Positions 8,046-17,047 are shown, counted from the stretch's first letter. The stretch is DNA of 64,000 bases from Actinomyces sp. oral taxon 170 str. F0386 (GCF_000195595.1 NZ_GL882573.1:275695-339694), one strand, 5' to 3'. The notes: generated by a model not told the origin, from the sequence alone. Made by a program: numbers and translations.

Positions 8046-9368
8046 TCAGGGCTGGGCTCGGAGCGCCTGCTCAAGGATCCCCATGCCCTCGATGAACAGC
8101 TCGTCCGACATGGTGACCGGTGGCAGCAGGCGGATGACGTTGCCGTAGGTGCCGCAAGTGAGCAGTATCAGGCCGCGTGAGCGTGCGGCCTGCGCGACGG
8201 CGGCGGTCAGTGCCGCGTCGGGCTCCCGCGAGTCGGGGTCGACGAGCTCGAGAGCCATCATGGCGCCCCTACCCCGGACCTCGCCGATGCGCGGGTCCTC
8301 GGCCTTCCAACGCTCCATCAGGCGGATGCCGGTCTCACCGATCGTGCGGGCCCGCTCAATGAGAGCGTGCTCCTCGATCATGTCCAGCGCCGCCAGGGCG
8401 GCGGCGCAGGCCACGGGGTTGCCGCAGTAGGTGCCGCCGAGGGCGCCCGGTCCGGCGGAGTCCATGATCTCGGCCGAACCGGTGACTGCTGACAGCGGCA
8501 TGCCCCCGGCCAGGCCCTTGGCGGTCGTCACCAGGTCGGGGACGACTCCCTCGTGCTCGCAGGCGAACCATGCTCCGGTGCGGGCGATTCCCGATTGGAT
8601 CTCGTCGGCGATGAAGACCGCGCCGTTGTCGCGGCACCAGCGCTGGAGCGCCGTGAGAAAACCGGGTGCCGGGACGATGAACCCGCCCTCGCCCTGAACG
8701 GGTTCGATAATGACGGCGGCGACGGAGGACGCCCCCACCTGCTTCTCGATCTGACTGATCGCGCGCTCGGCGGCGGCCTCGCCGTCCAACCCGTCACGGT
8801 ACGGGTACGAGCCGGGGACCCGGTAGAGCTCTGGGGAGAAGGGGCCGAAGCCGCCCTTGTAGGGGGAGGCCTTGGCTGTCAGTCCCATGGTCAGGGATGT
8901 GCGTCCGTGGAAGGCGTGGTCGAAGCAGATGACGGCCTGGCGGCCGGTGTGCTTGCGAGCGAGCTTGATGGCGTTCTCGACGGCCTCCGCCCCGGAGTTG
9001 AACAGCGCGGTCTTCTTCGGGAAGCTGCCCGGGGTCAGGGCGTTCAGACGTTCGGCGACCTCGACGTATCCGGCGTACCTCGTGACGGCGAAGGAGGTGT
9101 GCGTCAGGTTCTCGGCCTGCTCCTGGATCGCGGCAACGACGGGCGCCGCCGCGCCTCCCACGGTTGTCACCGCGATTCCTGATCCGAAGTCGATGAGACG
9201 GTTGCCGTCCACGTCCTCCAGGACACCGCGGTCCGTGCGCCGTGCGAATGTCGGCATGGCGGCGGTCAGGGCGCGCGGAAGTGCGGTACCGGCGCGTTCA
9301 TCGAGGGCGCGGGCCTCGGGGCCGGGCAGAGGGGTGGCGAGATGAATGGTCTGGGGCAGCGTTGCCAT
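8046..9368 (-). CDS. gabT: 4-aminobutyrate aminotransferase
   Basis: 440-residue class III aminotransferase. PLP motifs: NSGAEAVENAIKLAR (124-138), HAFHGRT (151-157), EPVQGEGG (222-229), ADEIQSG with Asp255 and the Schiff-base Lys284 in TTAKGLAGG. These match GabT closely. It transfers the amino group of GABA to 2-oxoglutarate, giving succinate semialdehyde and glutamate. First gene of the minus-strand operon; GAGG lies five bases before the ATG. It is divergent from pucR, whose product probably controls it through the shared intergenic palindrome. Confidence 0.92.
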   Translation of the reverse strand: MATLPQTIHLATPLPGPEARALDERAGTALPRALTAAMPTFARRTDRGVLEDVDGNRLIDFGSGIAVTTVGGAAAPVVAAIQEQAENLTHTSFAVTRYAGYVEVAERLNALTPGSFPKKTALFNSGAEAVENAIKLARKHTGRQAVICFDHAFHGRTSLTMGLTAKASPYKGGFGPFSPELYRVPGSYPYRDGLDGEAAAERAISQIEKQVGASSVAAVIIEPVQGEGGFIVPAPGFLTALQRWCRDNGAVFIADEIQSGIARTGAWFACEHEGVVPDLVTTAKGLAGGMPLSAVTGSAEIMDSAGPGALGGTYCGNPVACAAALAALDMIEEHALIERARTIGETGIRLMERWKAEDPRIGEVRGRGAMMALELVDPDSREPDAALTAAVAQAARSRGLILLTCGTYGNVIRLLPPVTMSDELFIEGMGILEQALRAQP

Positions 9369-9503
9369 GTGGACCTCACAGTGTGTCGTGACGGGCGGAG
9401 ATCTGCAGCGGAACAGGGTGCTCCGGGATGTCGTAGAAACGTGCTCGGCTTTGAGTTCTGCTTCAGGCTATGCCCGCCCCTGGGGCTGAGCGCCTAAGCT
9501 TGC

Positions 9504-9530
9504 TGCACAAAATTCCTTAAATCTTGTGCA
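9504..9530. promoter_or_regulatory. Inverted repeat in gabT-pucR intergenic region
   Basis: TGCACAA (9504-9510) and TTGTGCA (9524-9530) form a perfect 7-bp inverted repeat with an AT-rich 13-base centre, in otherwise GC-rich DNA. It lies between the divergent gabT and pucR starts and is a likely operator, possibly for PucR itself. A TGCATGATGCAT near-repeat follows at 9528-9538. Confidence 0.5.
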
Positions 9531-9560
9531 TGATGCATAGAACGGTGTTTGAATCCTGAC

Positions 9561-11141
9561 ATGTTGTTGGTGTCGGATCTCATGGATCGAGTGGACCTGG
9601 GGGTGCACGCGGTGCTCCTGCCCGCACCGAGCGCCGCGGTCACCTGGGTCGTCGCGACCGAGCTCCTCCAGCCGGCGTCCTACCTCGAGGGCGGCGAGCT
9701 CGTTCTCACGACAGGTCTCGTCATGGCCGATGCCGAGGTGGACACATGGCGGGAGTACGTGGCATCACTGGTTGAGGCGGGAGTCGCCGCACTAGGACTG
9801 GGAACCGGCATCGTCTTCGACACCGTGCCGGAGGACCTGCGCGAGGCCTGCCGGATCGGGCGGCTCAATCTCCTCGAGGTCCCTCTCGAGGTCTCCTTCG
9901 CCTCCATCAGCCGTGAGGTGGGGGCCATGCTTCAGGCGGCCGGGCCCGAGACCGGTACCGAGAGGGCGGGCGATGAGGAGACCCTGGTCCTGCAGCAGCT
10001 GACGCGCGCAGCGGCCAAGGACAACCAGGGCGCGATCATGCGCGCCCTGGCCTCGATCCTCCGCGGGGAGGTGTCTCTGCGGGACGCCACAGGGCGTACG
10101 GTGGTCGGCCCCTTCGGTCCAGCGACTCCAGGAATCGACGACGAGGTCGCCGAGTGCATCGACAGGATCCGTCCGGGAGGGATGCGAGGAGCCGGGGCGG
10201 TCGGGATCGGTGAGATGCGGCTGGTCGTTCGCCCGGTCGGCATCACCGGCGAGCCCGAGAGCTACTTGGCGACCGTTCATCGGGAGACGCTCACGCGCGC
10301 CCAGACCCTGGGAGTCGATCTCGCCTGGTCGTTTCTGAATCTCATCGCCGAGTCCTCCAAGGCCTTCACCGGATGGCTCCTCCAGCTCGTGGGGGCGGCT
10401 GCCGAGCATCTTCTGGTGGGTGAGGTCGCGCAGGGGCTGGCCCTGGCCGATCAGGTCCAGGATCTCGTCCTCAAACGCCTGCCATCTCCGGCGCGGCGGT
10501 CGATGACCGGTACCGGCGGCGGTCATCAGTGGCGTGTCATCTGCCTTGAGGGCGGCAGCGCTGCCGTTGCCGGGCTCTCCTCGGCGCTGGCCCGACTGCT
10601 CGTCGAGAGGCGAGGGGGTCCAGTGGGAGAGGGGCTTTTGTGGTGCACGGAACGGGATGGGACCCGCCTGATGATCCTTGGTGAGGCCGAGCGCGTTCCC
10701 GCGCTTCTCGAGGATGGCAGTGTCGCGCCATGGGCGGGGCGGATGCGGATCGGGGTCAGCGGCTCGGTCGGCATCGCCGACCTGCCGCGGGCCGCGCAGC
10801 AGGCGCTGTCCGTCTGCACCGGCGCTCGGCAGCTCGGGCAGGCGGTGCGCTGGGAGGCCTCGGGGCTGCCGTCGGTCACGGACCTCCTTGATGAGGAACG
10901 GGCCCGCGCATTCGCCCGCGCCCGCCTCGGGGGTGTCGTCGATCAGCCCGAGATGCTCGAACTGCTGGAGATCTACCTCAGTGAGGCCGGGGCGGTACAG
11001 CGCATCGCCGAACGTCTGGGGGTGCATCGCAACTCAGTCCCCGCACGCCTGGTGCGCCTGAGGCGGGCGCTCGGCGTCGATATCGAGGATGCCGAACAGC
11101 GGGCAAACTTGTGGTTTGCATCACATTATTTGACGAAATGA
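9561..11141 (+). CDS. PucR family transcriptional regulator
   Basis: About 526 residues. The N-terminal PucR domain (about 1-120) begins MLLVSDLMDRVDLGVHAVLLP and includes YLEGGELVLTTGL. A GGDEF-like middle follows, and the C-terminal PucR helix-turn-helix ends with VQRIAERLGVHRNSVPARLVRLRRALG. Such proteins activate purine, GABA (GabR-like in Streptomyces) or proline catabolic genes. It is flanked by the gabT operon (divergent) and the aldehyde dehydrogenase operon (downstream), so it probably controls both. Start chosen at ATG 9561; a TTG at 9549 adds four residues and neither has a clear ribosome binding site. Confidence 0.87.
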   Translation: MLLVSDLMDRVDLGVHAVLLPAPSAAVTWVVATELLQPASYLEGGELVLTTGLVMADAEVDTWREYVASLVEAGVAALGLGTGIVFDTVPEDLREACRIGRLNLLEVPLEVSFASISREVGAMLQAAGPETGTERAGDEETLVLQQLTRAAAKDNQGAIMRALASILRGEVSLRDATGRTVVGPFGPATPGIDDEVAECIDRIRPGGMRGAGAVGIGEMRLVVRPVGITGEPESYLATVHRETLTRAQTLGVDLAWSFLNLIAESSKAFTGWLLQLVGAAAEHLLVGEVAQGLALADQVQDLVLKRLPSPARRSMTGTGGGHQWRVICLEGGSAAVAGLSSALARLLVERRGGPVGEGLLWCTERDGTRLMILGEAERVPALLEDGSVAPWAGRMRIGVSGSVGIADLPRAAQQALSVCTGARQLGQAVRWEASGLPSVTDLLDEERARAFARARLGGVVDQPEMLELLEIYLSEAGAVQRIAERLGVHRNSVPARLVRLRRALGVDIEDAEQRANLWFASHYLTK

Positions 11142-11441
11142 CAGTCCGCCTTCTTGTGAACCGACGACTTTTCCACGTGTTGACGTGGTTCCCTGGAGTG
11201 AAGAACGTGATGTTCGACATACTTGGCTGTGTGTGTTTACCATGATGCCGTCACCTAGGACCTTAGCCCGAGTTGTGGTCGCAGTGCCCGTGACGTATCG
11301 GGCGCCAGCGGCGATGTGGCCTGCACGGGTCCTGTGTGAGCTTGGGCAGTAGGGGCCTGAGCCGTCTCAATTTGTTCGACTCTCGACACTTCTCACCTCG
11401 ACACCGACGTCCCGCCGAAGCCAAGAAGCGGAGTGATTCGC
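11142..11441. promoter_or_regulatory. Leader region of the aldehyde dehydrogenase operon with CCACGT palindrome
   Basis: 300 bases without a gene. CCACGT (11173-11178) and ACGTGG (11183-11188) form a perfect inverted repeat around GTTG, overlapping a possible -35 TTGACG (11180-11185). GAAC/GTTC (11203-11206 and 11212-11215) form a second, shorter one. No convincing -10 is seen. The site is a candidate operator for the plus-strand operon. Confidence 0.4.
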
Positions 11442-12869
11442 ATGAGCCTTCCTCTCCTCCAGAATTTTATCAACGGAAGATTTATTCCGGCAGCCACCGA
11501 TGCCACGGTCGAAGTCGTGGATCCCCGAACGGAACAAGCCGTAGCGCAGTGTCCGGTCTCAGGACCCGCCGATGTCGACACCGCCTACGACGCCGCCCTC
11601 AAGGCCTTCGAGAGCTGGCGACTGACAACGCCGGCGGAACGGCAGATGCTCCTGCTCCGGCTCGCCGACGCCCTGGAGGCCAATGCCGACCGCCTCGTCG
11701 AGGCTCAGCGCCGCAACACCGGTCAGCTCGCCGAGATGATTCGAGCGGAGGAAGTCGTAACAGGGGCCTCTCAGCTGCGGTTCTTCGCCGGAGCCGCCCG
11801 CATCCAGTCGGGTGTTGCCTCGGGTGAGTACGCCGAGGGCCTGAACTCGCAGATTCGCCGCGAGCCCATCGGCGTCGTCGGGCAGATCGTCCCGTGGAAC
11901 TACCCCTTCATGATGCTCATCTGGAAGGTCGGACCCGCTCTAGCCGCAGGCAACACGGTGGTGCTCAAGCCGAGTGCCAACACACCCGAGAGTGCCGTTG
12001 TCTTCGCTGAGATTGCCAGTGAGATTCTCCCGCCTGGGGTCTTCAACCTGGTGCTCGGCACCGGTGAGACTGGGCGCCTCATGAGCGCTCACCCGGTGCC
12101 CGGGCTGGTCGCACTCACGGGATCGGTGCGTGCAGGCTCGGATCTCGCTGAACAGGCCGCCGGTAATGTGACCCGCGTTCACCTCGAGCTCGGAGGCAAG
12201 GCCCCCGCCGTCGTCTTCGCCGATGCCGATATCGAGGCGGCCGCCGAGGGTATCGCCGCCGCAGGGATATTCAACTCCGGGCAGGACTGCACCGCCGCCA
12301 CCCGCGTCCTGGTCGAGGCCTCGGTCGCGAAAGAGTTCACCGATGCTCTGGTGCGTCACGTCGAGTCCTTGCGGACCGGTCCGATTCCTGAGGAGGAAGC
12401 GTTCTACGGCCCCCTGAACAATGCCCGCCACTTCGCCTCCGTGCAAAAGATCGTCGAGGAGCGGCCCGCACACTCCAACCTGCTGACCGGCGGGCACCGC
12501 GTGGGCGAGAGCGGGTACTACTACGCCCCCACCGTCGTCTCGGGGCTCAAGCAGGATGACGCACTCGTGCAGCAGGAGGTCTTCGGGCCGGTCCTGACCG
12601 TTCAGGAGTTCTCCTCCGACGATGAGGCCCTGGCCCTGGCCAACGGAGTGGAATACGCCCTGTCCTCGTCCATCTGGACGACCGACCACCAGCGTGTCCT
12701 GCGATTCAGCAGGGACCTGGACTTCGGCTGCGTCTGGGTCAACTCCCACATCCCCCTCGTCGCGGAGATGCCGCACGGCGGATTCAAGCGGTCCGGTTAC
12801 GGCAAGGACCTGTCCGTGTACGGCGTGGAGGACTACACGCGTATCAAGCACGTCATGAGTGCCCTGTGA
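11442..12869 (+). CDS. Gamma-aminobutyraldehyde dehydrogenase-like aldehyde dehydrogenase
   Basis: 475 residues. PWNYP (151-155), LKPSAN (175-180), catalytic Glu249 in LELGGKAP and catalytic Cys283 in FNSGQDCTAATR are all intact. The GQDCTA context and the length are typical of 4-aminobutyraldehyde (PatD/PuuC-type) dehydrogenases, which make GABA from the putrescine-derived aldehyde. In that role it would feed the neighbouring gabT-gabD genes. Start ATG 11442 has GCGGAG upstream; an in-frame earlier start lacks a site. It is followed 30 bases later by a universal stress protein. Betaine aldehyde is the main alternative substrate. Confidence 0.8.
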   Translation: MSLPLLQNFINGRFIPAATDATVEVVDPRTEQAVAQCPVSGPADVDTAYDAALKAFESWRLTTPAERQMLLLRLADALEANADRLVEAQRRNTGQLAEMIRAEEVVTGASQLRFFAGAARIQSGVASGEYAEGLNSQIRREPIGVVGQIVPWNYPFMMLIWKVGPALAAGNTVVLKPSANTPESAVVFAEIASEILPPGVFNLVLGTGETGRLMSAHPVPGLVALTGSVRAGSDLAEQAAGNVTRVHLELGGKAPAVVFADADIEAAAEGIAAAGIFNSGQDCTAATRVLVEASVAKEFTDALVRHVESLRTGPIPEEEAFYGPLNNARHFASVQKIVEERPAHSNLLTGGHRVGESGYYYAPTVVSGLKQDDALVQQEVFGPVLTVQEFSSDDEALALANGVEYALSSSIWTTDHQRVLRFSRDLDFGCVWVNSHIPLVAEMPHGGFKRSGYGKDLSVYGVEDYTRIKHVMSAL

Positions 12870-12899
12870 CGCCCCGGAAGCGAACAGGAGGTCACCCCC

Positions 12900-13760
12900 A
12901 TGCGCATTCTGACGGCCTTCACCAATTCGCTCGGTGGTCGAGACTCCTATCACCTGGGGGTGTCTCTCGCCGAAGCGTTCTCGTGCCCGCTCGATCTCGT
13001 CACCGTCGTCAAGGGCGGCGAGGGGCGCTATGTGCTTGACGTTACCGATCACGCCTTCCAGGATGTCGTCGCCACACAGGTCGACGACTGGATGTCGGAG
13101 ATCATGGAGGAGCATCGGCCCCGCGTGCCGGTGAGCAAGTACCTGCGGTACAGCCTCTCCTTCCCCGAGGGCATCATCGCCTCGGCCGAGGAGCTCAAGG
13201 CCGACCTGCTCGTAGCCGGCGGAGGCCGTCACGGGGTCCTGGGACGGGTGTCTCTCGGCTCTGTGGGGCAGACACTGCTCAACTCCTCGACTGTTCCGGT
13301 CGCACTGTCCCCGCGCGGCATGAGGCATGCTCCTCTCGACGGGCTCTCGCGCATCACGGTCATGCTGGGGGAGTCCGGCAGGTGGATGGGGCTGCTCGCT
13401 GAGGCCAGGACCTTCGCCGACAGGGCCGGTGTCCCATTGCGCCTCATCACGGTGGCCACCGGTGACCCGCAGGACACCACGGATATCGAGGAGCGGACTG
13501 AAGCCCTGCTCGCCGAGGTGCGTCTTGATCTCAAGGGACTGGATGACCAGCGTGTCCAGGTCGTCCATGCCCAGAGCATGAGCGCCGCCGTGCTGGCAAT
13601 GGAGTGGAGCAGGAATGAGCTGGCCTTTCTGGGATCGGCGCGACTGGCCCAGAGCGGGCGCCTGTTCCTGGGGCCGGACGCCAACAAGATCCTGCGTGTC
13701 CTGCCCGTGCCGCTCGTCGCCGTCCCGGCTGACGCGGCCGACGTCGGGGGTGGAACATGA
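12900..13760 (+). CDS. Tandem-domain universal stress protein
   Basis: 286 residues made of two Usp folds (about 1-142 and 145-286). The first carries an ATP-binding-like motif, GGRHGVLGRVSLGSVG (about 107-122); the second has a degenerate one (FLGSARLAQSGRLFLG). Usp proteins bind ATP or AMP and modulate stress survival or partner transporters. Its stop overlaps the permease ATG (ATGA, 13757-13760). The coupling suggests that it may regulate the permease, as known for some Usp-transporter pairs; that is inference. GGAGGT lies upstream of the start. Confidence 0.85.
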   Translation: MRILTAFTNSLGGRDSYHLGVSLAEAFSCPLDLVTVVKGGEGRYVLDVTDHAFQDVVATQVDDWMSEIMEEHRPRVPVSKYLRYSLSFPEGIIASAEELKADLLVAGGGRHGVLGRVSLGSVGQTLLNSSTVPVALSPRGMRHAPLDGLSRITVMLGESGRWMGLLAEARTFADRAGVPLRLITVATGDPQDTTDIEERTEALLAEVRLDLKGLDDQRVQVVHAQSMSAAVLAMEWSRNELAFLGSARLAQSGRLFLGPDANKILRVLPVPLVAVPADAADVGGGT

Positions 13761-15334
13761 GCACGACGACCACGGGCTCCGGGGGTGGGCTGTCGAAGAA
13801 GGGACTGGCCGAGGGGTCTGTCGGTCTGCTCGGCGCCATCATCATCGGCGTGTCCTGCATAGCGCCCCCGTACACCCTCACTGGCGCACTGGGGCCGACC
13901 GCTTCAGAGGTGGGTGAACAGGTACCGGCGATCTTCCTCGTCGGGTTCGTCCCGATGCTCCTGGTCGCTTTCGGGTACCGAGAGCTCAATGCGGCGATGC
14001 CCGACTCGGGCACCTCCTTCACCTGGGGGACCCGCGCCTTCGGTCCGTGGATCGGGTGGATGAACGGATGGGGGCTGATTGTGGCGACTGTCGTCGTTCT
14101 CTCCAACCTCGCAGCCATCGCGGTCGACTTCTTCTACTTGTTGCTCGCACAGATAACTCGCAGATCCGCCATTGCGGATCTCGCCGACAACATATGGGTC
14201 AATACCCTCACCTGTCTGGTCTTCATCACGCTGGCGACCTGGATCGCGTACCGCGACATGCAGACCACCCAGAAGCTCCAGTACTGGTTGGTGGGGTTTC
14301 AGCTGACGGTGTTTCTCGGCTTCGGTGCGGTGGCCATTTACCGCTACTGCACGGGAACCGCCGTCAATCCGACGCCCTTGAAGCTCGAGTGGTTCAATCC
14401 GTTCGCCGTCGACTCGCTAGGAACCTTTGTGGCGGGCGTCTCCCTGTCCCTGTTCATCTACTGGGGCTGGGACGTGTCACTGACGGTCAACGAGGAGGCG
14501 GACGATGCCAGCTCCACTCCCGGGCGCGCTGCCGTGCTCACCGTCGTGACTATTGTCTCGGTGTACATGTTCGTCACAATCGGATCCATGATGTTCGCCG
14601 GCCTGGGGAAGGACGGGATAGGACTGGGCAACCCCGCGATCCAGGACAATGTCTTCTTCGCCTTGGCCAGGCCGGTCCTGGGGCCGTTCGCGATCCTCAT
14701 GTCAACGGCGGTGCTGATCTCGTCGGCGGCATCTTTGCAGTCCACCTTCGTCTCTCCTGCTCGCACCTTGCTGTCGATGGGATATTACGGAGCAATGCCG
14801 GAGAAGCTCGGCGAGATCTCTCCGCGCTTCCTCACCCCCGGTCGCGCAACAGTCGTCTCGGCGATCGCCGCCTCGACGTTCTACACACTGCTGCGCTTCG
14901 TGTCCACGACCGTTCTATGGGACACGGTCCAGACCCTGGGGGCCATGATCGCGTTCTACTACGGGCTCACCGCCTTCGCCGCGGTGTGGTACTTCCGAGG
15001 GCAATGGTTCCGCTCGGTGAGGTGCTTCTTCTTCACACTGGTGTCGCCCGGTTTGGGAGGCCTCTTCCTCTTCTCGCTGCTCGGCTTGACCCTGAAGGAC
15101 TCCCTCGACCCGAGCTATGGATCGGGCTCGCAGATCTTCGGCGTCGGTCTCGTGTTCGTCCTCACCCTCGTCCTCATTCTCCTGGGTGTGGTCCTGATGC
15201 TCGTGCAGTACGTCCGAGCGCCGTCCTTCTTCCGCGGGGAGGTGATCGCACGATCCGACGCTGTCACTGAGGAGACGAAGACAGAGACTGACCTTGAGGG
15301 CGGTGCAGCCGCCCCGTTCAGGGCTGCTTCGTGA
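13757..15334 (+). CDS. APC superfamily amino acid/polyamine permease
   Basis: 525 residues with about 12 membrane spans. The N-terminal motif SVGLLGAIIIGVSCIAPPYT and the following helix fit the APC superfamily. The consensus amphipathic loop EADDASSTPGRAA resembles amino acid transporters of the YhdG/GabP-like groups. Located between a gamma-aminobutyraldehyde dehydrogenase-Usp pair and an aminotransferase, it most likely imports putrescine, GABA or a related amine. Translationally coupled to the Usp gene. The substrate is inferred from context only. Confidence 0.82.
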   Translation: MSTTTTGSGGGLSKKGLAEGSVGLLGAIIIGVSCIAPPYTLTGALGPTASEVGEQVPAIFLVGFVPMLLVAFGYRELNAAMPDSGTSFTWGTRAFGPWIGWMNGWGLIVATVVVLSNLAAIAVDFFYLLLAQITRRSAIADLADNIWVNTLTCLVFITLATWIAYRDMQTTQKLQYWLVGFQLTVFLGFGAVAIYRYCTGTAVNPTPLKLEWFNPFAVDSLGTFVAGVSLSLFIYWGWDVSLTVNEEADDASSTPGRAAVLTVVTIVSVYMFVTIGSMMFAGLGKDGIGLGNPAIQDNVFFALARPVLGPFAILMSTAVLISSAASLQSTFVSPARTLLSMGYYGAMPEKLGEISPRFLTPGRATVVSAIAASTFYTLLRFVSTTVLWDTVQTLGAMIAFYYGLTAFAAVWYFRGQWFRSVRCFFFTLVSPGLGGLFLFSLLGLTLKDSLDPSYGSGSQIFGVGLVFVLTLVLILLGVVLMLVQYVRAPSFFRGEVIARSDAVTEETKTETDLEGGAAAPFRAAS

Positions 15335-15419
15335 GTGCCGGTGAACCGGAACGAACATGCACCACACATGAAACAGCCCCCTCCGCGCCAGGCCGGTGGA
15401 AGGAGTTGGAAGGAATCAC

Positions 15420-15539
15420 ATGGCAGTCGCATCGACGAGTACTCGATCGATGCACCGGTTATCAAACAGACGACACGTGGACGCCAGGCCGGACCACGAA
15501 GGAGTGAGCAATGAGCATCAACATGGAACGAGTCGCTGA
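15420..15539 (+). CDS. Possible 39-residue leader ORF
   Basis: In the 176-base gap before the aminotransferase, ATG 15420 is preceded by GAAGGAATCAC, a good ribosome binding site. It opens a frame of 39 codons that runs through the aminotransferase start and stops at 15539. The product is polar, Arg/His/Ser-rich and without known motif. It could act as an upstream regulatory ORF or be chance. CGAGTACTCG (15436-15445) is a palindrome within it. Confidence 0.2.
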   Translation: MAVASTSTRSMHRLSNRRHVDARPDHEGVSNEHQHGTSR

Positions 15540-16881
15540 GCTGACGGAGATCGAGTCGAAGCGCCTCAATGAGCGGACCAAGGGATCCGGCGACATGTAC
15601 CGTCGCGCCAGTCACAGTCTCTCCGGCGGCGTCGCCTCCTCGTACCAGCTGCGCGAGCCCTGGCCCATCTACCTCGAGCGCGGGGAGGGGCCGAAGGTCT
15701 GGGACGTCGACGGCAACGAGATGTGGGACTTCCACAATGGCTTCGGGTCCATGCTTCAGGGACATGCCCACCCGGTGATCGGTGAGGCCGTTCAGGAGCG
15801 GTACGGCAAGGGCACCCACTTCGCCGCCCCGACCGAAGACGCCCTGGCCGTGGCGGAGAACCTCTCGAGCAGATGGGGTCTGCCGAAGTGGCGCTACACG
15901 AACTCGGGCTCGGAGTCCACGATGGACGCCATCCGCATCGCACGCGCCTATACCGGCCGCGACACGGTCATGAAGATCTTCGGCTCCTACCACGGACACC
16001 ACGACACCGTCATGGTCTCGATCGGCGTCGAGTACGACAAGATCGGCGACCGCGACAACCTGGCCTCCCTGCCCTATGGAGGCGGTATCCCCGACGCCAC
16101 CGTCCAGATGACGGTGCCGGTGCCCTTCAACGACGCCGAGGCCATGGAGCGCCGCATCATTCGGCTGGCCGATGAGGGTCGTAAACCCGCCTGCGTCATC
16201 ATGGAGCCGGCCATGATGAACCTGGGCGTCGTGCTGCCGGAACCGGGCTACCTGGAGCAGGTTCGCGAGATCACCCGGCGACACGGCGTCGTGCTGATCT
16301 TCGATGAGGTCAAGACCGGCCTGTGCATCGGGCCGGGTGGCGCCACCAAGCGCTTCGGCGTGACTCCCGACATGGTGACGATGGCCAAGGCCCTCGGCGC
16401 CGGTCTGCCTTCGGGCGCCATCGGCGGCACCGAGGAGGTCATGTCCGTGGTGGAGGACCACACTGTCTTCCAGGTGGGCACCTACAACGGCAACCCCCTG
16501 GCGATGGCCGCCGTACGGGCCAACCTCGAGAAGGTCCTCACCCCGGAGGCCTATGCTCACCTCGACCACCTCAACGAGCGTATTCTCGCGGGCTGCACGG
16601 AGGTCATCGAGCGCTACGACCTCCCGGGCTATGCGGTGGGCGTGGGCGGTAAGGGGTGTGTCACCTTCTCCCCCAAGAAGGTCGTCGACTACGAGACCTT
16701 CAAGGAGCACCAGAACGCGGAGCTGTCCGAGCTCGCCTGGTTGTTCAACATGAACCGGGGGATCTTCATGACTCCGGGCCGCGAGGAGGAGTGGACGCTG
16801 TCGGTGACCCACACGGATGAAGCGATCGACGCCTACGTCAGCTGCTTCGAGGAGCTTGCCGACGCGATCACCACCGGGTGA
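15511..16881 (+). CDS. PLP-dependent class III aminotransferase
   Basis: 456 residues, resembling glutamate-1-semialdehyde aminomutase-type class III enzymes: NSGSESTMDAIRIARAYTG (131-149), SYHGHHD (159-165), FDEVKTG with Asp265 and Schiff-base Lys293 in MAKALGAG. A heme-pathway HemL role is unlikely, because the context is polyamine/GABA catabolism and the sequence deviates (IMEPAMMNLGVVLPEPGY). It may transaminate putrescine or another diamine to feed the aldehyde dehydrogenase at 11442. Good site GAAGGAG before ATG 15511. It closes the operon, with a strong terminator 15 bases after the stop. Confidence 0.8.
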   Translation: MSINMERVAELTEIESKRLNERTKGSGDMYRRASHSLSGGVASSYQLREPWPIYLERGEGPKVWDVDGNEMWDFHNGFGSMLQGHAHPVIGEAVQERYGKGTHFAAPTEDALAVAENLSSRWGLPKWRYTNSGSESTMDAIRIARAYTGRDTVMKIFGSYHGHHDTVMVSIGVEYDKIGDRDNLASLPYGGGIPDATVQMTVPVPFNDAEAMERRIIRLADEGRKPACVIMEPAMMNLGVVLPEPGYLEQVREITRRHGVVLIFDEVKTGLCIGPGGATKRFGVTPDMVTMAKALGAGLPSGAIGGTEEVMSVVEDHTVFQVGTYNGNPLAMAAVRANLEKVLTPEAYAHLDHLNERILAGCTEVIERYDLPGYAVGVGGKGCVTFSPKKVVDYETFKEHQNAELSELAWLFNMNRGIFMTPGREEEWTLSVTHTDEAIDAYVSCFEELADAITTG

Positions 16882-16895
16882 CGTGAGCACCCACC

Positions 16896-16940
16896 GATCT
16901 TGTGGGGGCCGCCGAAGTCTCCGGCGGCCCCCACAGGATC
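16896..16940. terminator. Strong terminator hairpin after aminotransferase
   Basis: A 19-bp stem (16896-16914 with 16922-16940, one G-T pair) has a 7-base loop. Its core is GTGGGGGCCGCCG/CGGCGGCCCCCAC. It stops the plus-strand operon and may also serve the opposite strand. Confidence 0.85.
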
Positions 16941-17047
16941 GGACGGCGGGCATGTGCCTCTCAGGGCCGACGGAGTGACCGGCTCCGAGAGGCTGAAACG
17001 TCCGGTGCCGCTCCTGCTCTCCCAGCACGTCCATCTCGCAGAAGCGC

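Noticed and set aside
15511..16881. HemL for heme synthesis considered
   Set aside because: No other heme genes nearby and the genomic setting is amine catabolism.
15115..17034. Long open frame on the minus strand opposite the permease and aminotransferase genes
   Set aside because: It is antisense to two well-recognised genes; its product is Gly/His/Val/Leu-rich without any domain, typical of frames that stay open by high GC.
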